Assembly (NCBI GenBank): GCA_032158125.1
Contig: JASKOT010000049.1
Span: forward strand, 1 to 64,000
Reading direction: 5' to 3'
Length of the DNA stretch: 64,000 nucleotides
Source of the DNA: Papiliotrema nemorosa
Taxonomy: Eukaryota > Basidiomycota > Tremellomycetes > Tremellales > Rhynchogastremaceae
The notes beneath the pieces are model-generated. The model made no database searches. It saw only the letters and a list, made by a program, of their open reading frames with translations, and was not told the DNA's origin. Positions 9,787-20,561 of this stretch are shown here, piece after piece. A program made the position numbers and the translations under genes. Positions within the stretch are counted from its first letter, which is position 1; each line of letters starts with the position of its first letter.

Positions 9787-12700
9787 GGATACACTATTCT
9801 TGTGCTGGCAAACAGTCTTGACGCAGGTAAGAAGCATAGGAGGGTGAAGAAATGGACAGTGTTATGCATCAAAGACTTGAGATACACCCTGCATTCTGCA
9901 TTCAGCAAGGCACAATAATTAGATGTGTACCCGAGCAAGCTAATGTACAAAGCCAGATGATGAGCTGCTGTAGGATCGATGGAATTCCGAAGAGACTCAG
10001 GTGTTAAGGGACGATGCATGCTTGCAGCTTGTTAGTGCGTGAGAAGTGCGCCCTAGCATGGCAATGTCGGCATTTCGTGCTATAGGCGGAATTTGCGAGC
10101 GTTGCGTCCCTGCTATCACTGATTCGCATGCTTGTGCCAGAATGACACCCTCGCGACGCATCAGTCTGAGTCGCCGCCAACCTTCTTGTACAGGCCATGT
10201 CATCATATTCAGCCCCAATCACTGCCAGCGCCGAGTCACAGGTCATCTGAGTCGCTTGGCAGACTGCGTCTCAATGGCAGTCTTTGCATTTCCACCTTCT
10301 CATGTAGGCCCAAAATAATTAAGGCGTGAGATCAGGAAGTGTCGCTGCCCAAGCACCGATGCGCCACTCTGATTCGATAACGCGAACAAGTCCGCCTCCA
10401 GAATGGCATTCGTGGTCTGTACACGTTGGCCTTCCTCTGTCGATATCCAAAGCGTTCTTCGTCTTCACACAATGTTCCAACCTCCGTAATTTGTGAATCG
10501 GACGTGAGTGTTTCAATCTCTTGGAAATTTGGTACCAGATAGCTTGTCCAATTCGAGAACAGGTTCCTCCTGTGCGGCGCAAGCAGTTTGGTCACTGGTC
10601 TATAATTCTGACCGAGCGCAAAAAAACATTTCATGAGTTGTTTAACATGGATAGTGGGTCATCGGGTGGGAAAGTCGCCGTTTTTGCCACTTGGTGCTGC
10701 TGTCACAATTCAATCTGGGAGGAAAACGGGGCTCGTCAAGCAATACCCATTCATGCGTAACGTATACACTTGGAGTCCAGCCACTCAGAGAGCTTGTTGT
10801 GAGTGAAGACCGCATCAGGCAGAAACTATATGGAATCGCGGAAATCGTTGCGAATTGTGTCCCTAATCAGTCTAAATGAAAATTGGCCATTTTCGTTCAT
10901 CAACTCCTTTGCAACCGCGGTCGTAGACAGCGACTGGTTATGGAGATCCATGATAGGATGGACTCTTTTCATACCGTCATTTCCGCGGAGGGCGGCGGGG
11001 CCATGTGCACGATTGCGATCAGTCTGACGTACTTGCTACCCGTGGCTTCGTTGAGCCTATAATCATCAGCAACCCGTGTGTCATCTGTGTAGTTCTGCGG
11101 TCGAGTGGCCGGCGCTCAGTGTTGTCACTGAAGAGTGCGTTCACTTGTTTATGCTGCTCCCAGGCAATTTGCATACCGTTCCTACTTACTGGTACTTCCA
11201 GCTGCATTCAACAAGATAAAAATTTCGCGAAAGCCAGCTCACAAAGTAGCTGATGCATTCCAGCGTGTGGGCGCAATCCAATCTCAGACTTGCAGGATTG
11301 ATCGGGCGTGATCTATCGATACTATGAGGTGCATCACGCAGACCGATTGGCATACATACACCATACTTAGTAAGCGAATTGTCCACATTTTTTCCCTAGC
11401 TCAGGTAAGCGGTTGAAGAATAGCCCCTTACTAGGGCACAAAGATTGTTTCTTCCTGCTTCCTTGAAGCAATCTCCACGTAGCATTTTTCCTTGCGCTAA
11501 GGCCGCATGCTCCCTCGATCAGGGCACCCCACTTTGACATGAATCTACCATTCCAGCCTCGTTGTAGCGCGCTGCCGATATATACATTACACATAATGGC
11601 AAACGTCATCAAGACCATGCCACCCGTCAAAGAGTGTCCTACCAATGTGACACAAGCGACACAGGAGATGTATTGGAGCGCACAGAGGATTTTGCAGTTG
11701 AGGTGCTCTCTCCGCGTAATCATGAATTTTGCCCGACTCAGCTTGCCATGGACAGGTGGCCGGCATCCGCAGAGCGGTGTTGAAGATTGTACATCGATTT
11801 CAGCCGTCCTTTTTGGAGCTATCCTCCCCGTTCCTGCCTCACCCAGTGATGAACACCGCTGTCCCCTGAATAGCCCGGCGAGGATTCGGTCACCTACGGA
11901 AGCTCACAACGGTATGGACGCTTCAGACATCGACCGGGCGCAATATAGGCTTTGTCCCTCAGACGCACTGCAGTGGTGTCGGGCTTTGATTGAGATATGA
12001 TTACTCTTGATCTGACTGTCTGTATGCTACACAATGAAGCGCCATTCATAGGGCAGCTCTTCGGTCAAGACACCTGTCAGAACTTGAGGTTTCTTAATAA
12101 GGTCAACTTTCCGTTGGGAGTTGGCTGGGAACGCGCTGCGCATGGTTTGTACGTGGAAGAAAGGACTTACGCTTGTATGTCTTCCTGTATTGTCATTCTT
12201 GATACCCTCCAGGGGCTGCCCAGGTTGTTAACAAGGTATCGCCGCTCTCCGCGTTCGTCGACGACCCCTGTGAGGTGGCGGCTATGTCATTCGACATTGC
12301 GCTTGAATATCTGCTCGACTTGCTTGCGACTCTCCAGCAGTGCTGTTTGGGATTTCCAAAGTCAGCGCTTTAGAAGGATTCAAGTCAAGAGTGAGTGCTC
12401 GCGCTGTTGGGCTTCGCACACGACGACACTACCTCAGTGCAAGGGGGAAATTTGGAGTCCAGCATCAACATCGACTCAAAGCTGGGGGTGATTGTCCGAC
12501 CGCTTGAAGGCTCTGGTATCTTGGCCAGTTCACACTAGGATTCCGTGCACAGTTCGAGTCATCTTACCTGATCTGTTCAGCAAGTTGATACCGGGTCTTC
12601 GAGAAGCTGTGGGGCTCTTTGCCGACAAAAAGCTGCTCGCGTCGGAATGCCGACTGCGATTTTCGACACCGCTGTCGATACTGCTGATTGCCTTGAACCC

Positions 12701-13179
12701 TTGCAAGACACAAGGGAGAAATCCAGGACGTATGTCAAACCTTTGCGTCTTTCCACATGTGTGTCCGCTGGAAATCGGGCGATAACTATTCGAGCAGGAA
12801 AGTGAAGGGGTTCTGGTCTGAGACCGTAGGCGGCGAATTTACAATCCATGCGCGCCTTGTTCCAACGCTGAAGCTTATCTGGAAGCACAACTGCCAAGTT
12901 GTGAGGCACTGCTGTTCACGGTGAGGCTGGCATGCTACCTTCTCTGTTTCGTTACTGCTAGCAGTATATTGACCTCTCCCGAGTATTCCTCCGTGAACTA
13001 AGTTCCCTCAACGAGCTATGCCCTGACAAACTATTCCCCACCCGTGATCGAGGGTCTCCTATCCTTCTTCCAATGTGCAGACTGTAGTCTCATCGTCAAG
13101 CGAATACATATTCTCGATCGCGGTAAGCATTTGGAGAAACTCGCCTGAATATATCAGCCTCATACTGCAACGTCGGAAT
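9787..13179. other. Poorly coding interval inside the sugar-use cluster
   Basis: About 3.4 kb contains many short overlapping ORFs on both strands but no recognisable intact gene. The only stretch with protein-like character and plausible splice sites is 11997-12780 (+), listed separately. A minus-strand ORF at 11367-11723 is hydrophobic but unassigned. The interval looks like the site of one or more lost or decayed genes. Confidence 0.45.
11997..12780 (+). pseudogene. Possible remnant of an unidentified multi-exon gene
   Basis: An open frame from 11997 reads into a good donor (GTATGT near 12176) and a CTCCAG acceptor near 12213. After splicing it continues in frame through VVNKVSPLSAFVDD. 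Further downstream, donor GTGAGT (near 12391) and a CCTCAG acceptor precede another protein-like run (ESSINIDSKLGVIVRPLEG), after which stops accumulate. I recognise no family. The splice-compatible order of frames argues for real exons and the later stops for decay, but a fortuitous open frame is not excluded. Confidence 0.25.
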
Positions 13180-15732
13180 CTAGTCACAAAGTTGATCCAT
13201 CGCCTTTTGACGCCAATCGCTTTGTCTCGATGAAGGAGCAGGTCCAGACGAGACAGGTTGACGGTAAGCCAGACCATTCGATCCTGCAGATTCATCGGCA
13301 AGATCCCTCAACAGAGTAGAAGCGATAAATTGGATCTTGGTAAGTCCGGGAAAGGAGTTGATCGCTGTCGGCGCGTCAGCTGTGGAGAGGCTAACTTCTA
13401 GAAACAGAACTTGCCGTGTATTTCGACAGGTAGCCGATACATGATTTCCAAGAACGACTCCAATATTTCGCGCTCGGGCTCCCGCTCTTTGGAAGTTGTC
13501 CGATTCACCAGTTGCACGCCGTTCATCGGAGTGTTGGTTCGTTCCGCGAATTTGAGCCGCGTCAGTTCCTGTCGATATTGGACGCACATCAGTCGAAGCA
13601 GGTACTGAGTAAGTTTCACACGTCTACGATAGCTAGGAGTGATGAATACCGACCTGAGTAACGAGTATGTTTGCCTGATGCACAAGCTGCACCTTGCTGA
13701 CCGAAGGAATATCCAGGCCTCGTTCGCTTATTGGCATCCCCACGTCCCGCGAACGCGAACGTTGGGCTCCAGCTGGGCCCATCATGTTGCTGCAACATCA
13801 ATCAAACAATCACGTTGTTTCCATTGTTATCTTTCACCCACGATCTGTCAAGCCAGCATGGCTTGAGGGAATCAGGAGCGTCGTCCAAAATGTGTTCAAT
13901 GGCATACAGCAGATCGTCCATTTGATTGATCTGACCGCACAGGACGCTTCCGATGGGTTTGATATACTTGTCGCCGAGCTGCATGTGTAGCAGTACTCCA
14001 GCGACTAGAGGTCAACGCGCGGCATCATTCAAAGCAACGCACGTCGCCAAAGCTTGACAATGATGGTGAAGCCTGTCATCACTCCTTCATATCCGGGAGG
14101 AGGTGTACAGATTTCCGTCATGCTTATGAATTGATCATCTCTCGTGGCTCAGCTACCACAAGAAAGCACGAGACGGGTAAAGGCGAATACTCACAAATCT
14201 CGTGGGGCTTGAACATAGATGCAATCAGCTTCATTCAACAGCATCTTCCCGTTTTCGGTGCAGCTTGATGACCTGTCGCTCATGTACAGCAGCCAGAACA
14301 TCCGCCGGCTCATTTCCTCCTCAATTCGATCCATCAACCGATAAGTCTGAGAGGTGAGCGCTGCGACAAATCGCTTCATTCATGTCAGATGCACTTGCGG
14401 CTCATGCAGGCCCATCTGCAAGGCCAAAGTCACGTTTGACCCATGAAGCGTCCTCGCCATTATGTGATTTCCCAGATTGTTTTCGATGGTACCAATACTG
14501 CTAGGATTAGCGCGAAGCTTGAAACGAGTTGCCGGCCCTGACCAATAGTTAATGATGACTAGCAGTCAGCCTTCCGCGATGTTACTAGTTCGCTTTATCG
14601 GACGACGAACAGAAACGCATACTTACGACGATTAAGCGTTCCCACTTTATAGCTCTGTGACATGTACGCTAAAATTCGGGCGGTGCATCTCTCCAACAAC
14701 TGCTTCAGCTCGATCCGACTGGTCGACGCGAATTCATGCGGCGCCTGCACAACTGTAAACCCGACCAAAGCCAGCACCATTGTCGTCCATTCTTCCTCTC
14801 CGTCCCTTTCCTCGCGCTTCGACCCAACGTCAAGCAAGAAAGTCGGACGATGCGGTAGTGGGAAGATGGGATAGATAACCGAAAAGAAGGTATCGATGAT
14901 GGCAATGAGCACAGATCGAGGTAAGATGGCGTCTAATGGGTTGGCAGCGGATCCCATTGTACCTTCTCCGTTGGGGTTTTTGTGAACATTCTGTTGAGTG
15001 AAGGGATGTTGTACCTCTTCGAGGCATGGCAGCTGGAGTGAAATGTCCCCGACCGAAGGCGATGGCGAATCGAGGGCGGAAGAGACGAGCGTCTGATTTC
15101 GTGAGCCGGTTGGCACAAGCGGTGAGGTTTACCCTCGGCCCGCCTCCCACACGCCAACTCGTGTAAAGTCCAGTCTCGTCCTCATGGATCGCTCGGAGTC
15201 GTTGCATGTACCTGGTATCAACTCATGTACGCTATTTGAACGGCATCACCAAGACCAAGTACAGCACGATCGGCCAGCTCACTCTGGGTTTTTCGACATT
15301 CTGCGTTTCCTTGGAGTGAAGTGACCTGTTCTCAGTCCGAATTGAAGCATTTGTATCGGCCGGGAAGCATTTTACACGGTAGTTCCATTTCAGTACATGC
15401 GATGCACGCCACATCATTCACCAGGGATTCTCCGGTGTACGTGGCCATCTCGCATTTGATCCTGATAAATGCGTTCAGCAAGGTCCGAGAGCGCTCGTTG
15501 AAGAAGTCTTACGTACTTTCGTATTCTACAAGCTAATGGTTGGCATGATCCACATATCAACAGAGTGACATGAAGGACTCACCGTCACAGGCCACTGTAG
15601 GAGTTAGTGAGAGATTGGTAACGGGAGCAACAGAACTGAACGAGGCAACTCACTTCCTCGTTTCTTGTGCCTAAGTGGATGTCCACTCTGTGCACTCAGC
15701 GATCCAGTCGGTTGATCCCGTTGCTTCTGCAT
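13180..15732 (-). CDS. Zn2Cys6 fungal transcription factor
   Basis: Read from the ATG at 15732, the first exons are 15654-15732, 15583-15594 (12 nt), 15517-15532 (16 nt), 15376-15461, 15283-15325, 15133-15211 and 14627-15092. All join in frame with consensus GT..AG sites. The N-terminus has a basic stretch, then a complete six-cysteine cluster: ACDACRIRKIKCEM, a 15-residue loop, then CIACTEMELPC. The 14627-15092 exon begins the fungal transcription-factor middle region (DTFFSVIYPIFPLPHRPTF). A later exon carries RIEEEMSRRMFWLLYMSDR, another hallmark of that domain. Downstream exons continue through KIQFIASTLL, including a GC-AG intron at 13380-13414. The exon pattern between about 13400 and 13840 and the exact C-terminus are uncertain; an alternative frame runs to 13059. 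It probably binds CGG triplets and may control the neighbouring sugar genes. Confidence 0.78.
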
Positions 15733-16786
15733 ATGGTGGACAGCGAAGAGGCGGGTATGGGTATTATACAATAAGTCTGGATTCTTGAAGTTTGGCAGCG
15801 GGCGATCGTGAGTGCGCGCAGAGTAAAGAAGAACCTGGGGAGTCTCCGGTATCCTCTAAAAGGCGCCACCCTCCTGTCACGTGGTAGTGGGTCGACGCGC
15901 CTGATGCCATTTGCTTGAAGCAGCCAGGTATCTATCTGTGTCTGGTCCGAGCTTTTTTGACTGCTGCTTGGCTCTCACAGCGCATGGCAGTCTTGCAGTC
16001 TTCTGACGGGTAGTGATAAGAGATCCCCAAAAAATGTATTTTCCAAGGAATTAGAAGTATGATCTACAGCATCAGCCCTCTGGGTCGCTCAGCGGCACAT
16101 GACAGCGGCTGTACTGACAAGGGAGACTTGCCTAGCGGTGAAATGTAAGCCCTCCAGACTTCAAGGCTGTCCACACCTCTTTGGGTTCCATGGCTATGGG
16201 CATGTCTTCCATTTAAAGCAATGCAGCCGCATGCCTGGCCAACTGTTAGATTACGGAGAACTCTGTCATTGGCTTTACTGGCCATGTGCTTGGATCATGG
16301 GTAGAAATATATAGCATCTTCAGGTAGGAGGATAGCAAGTACCTCTTCTTTTTGACGACTTGCCTCCGTAGCCTACCTGCAATATCCTGCTTGAAATTGC
16401 TTATAGAAATGAAATATGGAAATCTCGATCTCCTAGAAGGATGTTTTGAGATTCCTCACTGCATAGGTCTTGATAGTGTTTGCTTGTCAGTCAGAGCACA
16501 CTTTTGGCAGGCGCAACTTATGCCTTATCGGCAAATAGACCCGGGTCATTGGTTGAAGACAACATGAACCCCGACGGTGTTCAGAATCTGTTGGGTCCCT
16601 GGTGGGTGAGATACCTGACTGGCCCAAAAGTTATTGGCGTGTCTACTATATACTCAATTCCATGAGAACAAGAAGCGTGAGTTGAATGTAGAGAAGATGA
16701 CAAAGAAGAAGATGTTGAACACCAAAGTCCAAGATGTGTCTGTTTTATATACATGCTGGGTCTCCAAAGTCGGAGCAGTCACTTGG
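15733..16786. other. Gene-free spacer upstream of the regulator
   Basis: About 1.05 kb between the regulator start and the solo LTR. I find only short ORFs without coding character. It contains the regulator promoter and otherwise nothing I can name. Confidence 0.5.
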
Positions 16787-17978
16787 TGTCAGAAGCGTGG
16801 GGTTAATCCTATCCTGGATTGACCCTAACCTAAAGGAAGTTCGTCAAAACTAGTCGAAGGTCGTTGGGGACTGAGAGTAGCCAACAACGTAGGAGGATAA
16901 GATCAACTGTCTCAAGCGAAGTTTGAGTAAAACAAAGACGATGATTGCGAGGATATCAACTGCGAGTAATTACCAGTGACTGCTCATTGAGGATCGCTAA
17001 GGATCCTTGATCTTCAACGACTCATCTTTATACCTCATCCATGAAGGTGTCATGAAGGCTATCTCGACTACCTCGACGCGACTTACTTTTGCCACCAACG
17101 ACCGAGGATATATGACCGAGACCTCAACGACTTTGCCTATTTTGCTGAAATCGCCCACTCTAACGACTACTCGAGGATTCTCGCTAAGCAACCGATTATC
17201 GCCGAAGAAGCCCTAGGAAAGGCAGAGTGAGAGGTGGAATATCGTTCAACTCTTCGTCATCACTCAACGCTCATTCAACGCCCAAGGAATCCTTCGTTCA
17301 TGATCCAAGAGATATATAAGTAGCTGGAAGAAGGCGGTGGATTCCTTAGCTTCTTGTTATTGAGTCAATACAACACTATAACAGTGCTTTCAGCATCGCT
17401 ACTCGTTATCTACTCGTAGTTCTGCTATCAAGTCATCTTTAGCTTCGGCTATTCTCGTCCTTCCAGTCACTCTTGCTCGAATCTCGTCCATCCCGTTCAG
17501 TCTCGCCGATTATCACTCAACCCTCAGCGGCTTAGGCGACTTAGTTACTGGTAACTAAGTTCACATATATCGTTGAGTACCTTCTCTTTCTAGACTAGAT
17601 AAACTAGTCACGCGTTGGGCTGGTAACTAGTATTGGAGCAACGTGACAGTAGGCTCCTCTCATTGCCTGACCCATGCGTCCACTACCCGACCTTAATGTT
17701 GTGTCGTCAAAGTTCCTTATTGTTTGAGACAAACAATAGGCACCCTTGCGCAAATAACCTTGGATCCCTTTTGTTCCTTTATCCACCGATGGTGCCAAAC
17801 TTTGCCGTTGTTCTGGAGACAATAAGGATAGTCTTGTGTTGGACAAGAACAATAAGAAGCGGTGGCAAAACAATAAGATGCGGTAGTGAACCTAATTTCT
17901 TCAAAGCTCCGCGTCTGTTGGCGATCTTCGCTTGTTCTTAGGCTAGTCATTGGCTACGTCGCGGTGTCACCCCTGACA
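16787..17978 (+). mobile_element. Solo LTR, full-length copy (about 1.19 kb)
   Basis: Bounded by TGTCAG and CTGACA, a 6-bp inverted repeat with the TG..CA ends of LTRs. Both ends match the copy at 2380-2962, and the 3' end matches the fragment at 343-468. A TATA box (GATATATAAG, 17311-17320) lies in the middle on the plus strand, as expected for a U3 promoter. No primer-binding site, gag or pol follows, and no 5-bp duplication is visible (CTTGG before, GGGGT after), so it is a solo LTR or one end of a rearranged element. The superfamily cannot be told from the LTR alone. Confidence 0.75.
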
Positions 17979-18492
17979 GGGGTCGGTGACCGAGGTGAGT
18001 GCTCTTTCCGTCTCATTTCTTCCACAACACACCTAGAGCTTAGCTGGTCATAGATACTGGCTCAGCCAGACATCTTCTACTAGGAATGCTCATCCCACAC
18101 GGTGCATCATACAAATTGGCCAAATCAGCTTGGATTGTGATGGGTGGCAATCTTGGGGGTCGGTGGCGACTCTTGGGGGTCGGTACCAAGATCATGTATA
18201 ACTCACTCAATACTGATCATAGAGCTCTGAGACCGATAGAAATGGATTCCTACAGTGTTGTTCTACCAGGAAATGTTGTTAGAGACGAGATGGATTTTGA
18301 CCCCCCCACCCCGGATTTGATGTGTAACCCCCTAACCCGCCGTATCAGATGTAGATACTTTTAGGCGCAAATACAACAAGGGCTGGTCGTCTGCATCACA
18401 CGCAGTAGCAACGGGGTATTTCAAATGTGGGTGTATGAACCGGAGATGAGGGTTCTACAATGCATGAAGCCATCTCTTGCACCGCAGTCAAC
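17979..18492. other. Subtelomere-like spacer with short repeats
   Basis: No gene is visible. Two copies of TCTTGGGGGTCGGT lie 20 bp apart (18151 and 18171), and a telomere-like tract lies at 18325-18338. Confidence 0.5.
18325..18338. repeat. Short interstitial telomere-like tract
   Basis: TAACCCCCTAACCC, nearly two telomere units in the same orientation as the chromosome end. The preceding bases (CCCGGATTTGATGTG) resemble those before the tract at 316 (CCCGGAATCGCTGTG), so the two sites may descend from one subtelomeric unit. Confidence 0.6.
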
Positions 18493-20027
18493 CTAGTAGG
18501 CGGCTCGTTCAAAGATCGAGATTTCATCCCTTTCAACGTTGAAAGCAGCGACTACCCCGTTAAGGAATTTGTCACCCCTTTAATCAGCCGTGGTACTTCC
18601 CGACACGCACAAGATATAAATATCCGAAGTCGAGTTACCACCCTGAGTAACGGTGGATATACAGTTGACTCCGGTGTCATCGGCAGGGAAAATGAGATCC
18701 TGCTTGTCGAACGGGAAGCTCACACCACCGATGAGAACTGACAGGGGAGGAATCTGAGCCTTGCAGGGGACCATGTATCCTCCAGCAGTTTCATTGAACA
18801 CACCGGCGGGAACGAAAGCGTTCGCGTAGGCCTCTGCAACAGCGTTGGGTGCGTAGACGTTGAATGTGCCAGAGTCGAGGATGATAGACTGAGTTGTGGT
18901 ATTGAGACTGTCCGAACCCGGGAAAACCCATTCGTCGACTGCGGTAGTCAACCAAGCAGGGACAGATACGTTTTTCCCGTGGATGAGTTCGGTGTAATCT
19001 TGGTTGGGGACTGTGACGTGCTTTCCCGTGAGAGGGATGCAGGACGGTAGACCACCGAGCACGAGATAACCCAGATCGTTGACGGTACTGTTGCCCTCCT
19101 GTGCATCGAAAGATGGCCGGTTCAGGGCAATGGAATAATCTTGGGTTAGTCACCCTCTTTCAAGCCCGCTTACAGGGTGCCTGAACGACATTGTCTTGAA
19201 CAGCCTGGTAGAACCACGGCAAATACGGCTCAAAATTATCGGCCGAGTCATTCAGAGGATTGGCAGTAGCGAATAAGCTGGTCAATCCAGGTCCAGCAAA
19301 GCCGATCAGACCATCAGAAACCCCGTTACCAAAGAACTCGGCGGCGTATACGATGTTTATATGAGCATCAGGAACAGTGACGTTTCCAATGGTGACCGCT
19401 CCAGTGTACGACGATCCTGTCGCAAATTGAAGATCGCTGTAACCTTGCACACCGTAAGAGATGTTGACTGCGATCAGTGACCGTCCTGAGTACGAACATA
19501 CAATTGTTGGTGAAATTGACAGGTGTCAGCTGGCCCAAAGTGCTAGCATCGAAGAGATGCGGGCCGAATTCGCAGAATACCTGAGGTTCGTTGGTATAAC
19601 TTGCAAGCACCTCGGGATCATAGGCTGAGAGACAGCTGAAGTTAGACGCCGGTAGCCACAAGTCGGAGCTATGAATCAGCTCGTCTTCATGAAACTCAAT
19701 CCACCTTCCGGTATCAAAGATGAGATTGTAGCTCTCGCCTGCAATGGTAAGGTTTAGAGTATATTGACTGCCGCCATCCGGAGCATCGAATGCTACCTGA
19801 GTGCCTTGGCCTTCTCTCGACAGGTGACGGTCGTCGCGCATACTGACCCCAGGGTACCTGCTGAAGGTCCGGGGGACCTTGCCGGAGAAAGGTATGTATG
19901 AGTCAACAATAGGCACATTCCCGACCGATCGTGCGGGTGAGGGTGCGCCAATGACTGCTACCGCGGCAAGGGTGACAACGAGGGCAGGCGCGAGCATGGT
20001 GAATGGGTCACTTCGTCGAACCATCAT
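18493..20027 (-). CDS. Secreted pepsin-like aspartic protease (A1 family)
   Basis: Five exons (19705-20027, 19502-19668, 19174-19467, 18611-19139, 18493-18577) join in frame to 465 aa. The four introns are only 33-36 nt. A signal peptide (MLAPALVVTLAAVAVIGA) starts at the second Met (19997), so that start is as likely as 20027. A propeptide of about 70 residues follows. Catalytic motifs are FDTGSSDLWLP, where the DTG serine codon is rebuilt by splicing 19669-19704, and IILDSGT. The C-terminal ILGDKFLNGVVAAFNVE and final FERAAY are typical of pepsins and are recovered only if intron 18578-18610 is removed. Many N-glycosylation sites are present. It likely degrades proteins outside the cell. 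The adjacent amino-acid oxidase gene lies in the same direction upstream. Confidence 0.9.
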
Positions 20028-20561
20028 CCATTGCGATGTATAGCTGTTTCAGGCGATGATGGAAATAGTATCTTATCGCTGCACCTCGCGTCATCGTTTT
20101 GCATGCCACATGGGTTGCACGCACTAAATGGTCTCCCTTATAGCCACCGCCCTACTAGTCAGCGGAAGCGACATGTGAATAGGGACTGCTCATCGACGAG
20201 AGGGTGGAAATAGAGGTAAATGCTAAAATGGGAGATTGAAGATCTCGTCTCTTTTGAGGTGACCGCATGGCGTTAGTTTGATGCCTCCTCAACCTCGGCC
20301 GGGACCCTCTAGTGTACTTTGTTATTGCACAACGTATCAGATCTAGAATTCGAGCTGTCTTTCGACCGAGATCCGGGTTGACATCTCCTTTGACCCTTCC
20401 CGCAAATGCAGCACCGTCAACTGGTGTCTCCTCGGAGATCGTGCAAACTTCGCCGACACATTTCCATTGGTGTTTCATCACTGCATTGAGTACAGGTCCC
20501 GATTGCAAGAAATGCGCTATCGCTTGGTCCACGTCAAACGTCAAGACAGGTATGTACTGGA
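20028..20561. other. Intergenic region between oxidase and protease genes
   Basis: About 530 bp holding the oxidase 3' end region and the protease promoter. I see no further gene. Confidence 0.5.

Noticed and set aside
11367..11723. Minus-strand 118-aa hydrophobic ORF, at first thought to be a copper-transporter (Ctr) fragment
   Set aside because: No correctly placed MxxxM and GxxxG pair and no Met/His-rich upstream exon could be found; the resemblance is not specific.
17007..17216. Plus-strand 69-aa ORF inside the solo LTR
   Set aside because: It lies wholly within repeated LTR sequence, is absent from the deleted copy and has no protein-like features.
16787..17978. Reading the LTR as the 5' end of a complete retrotransposon
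   Set aside because: No primer-binding site, gag, protease, reverse transcriptase or second LTR follows at a suitable distance; the next gene is an aspartic protease of the pepsin type, not a retroviral one.
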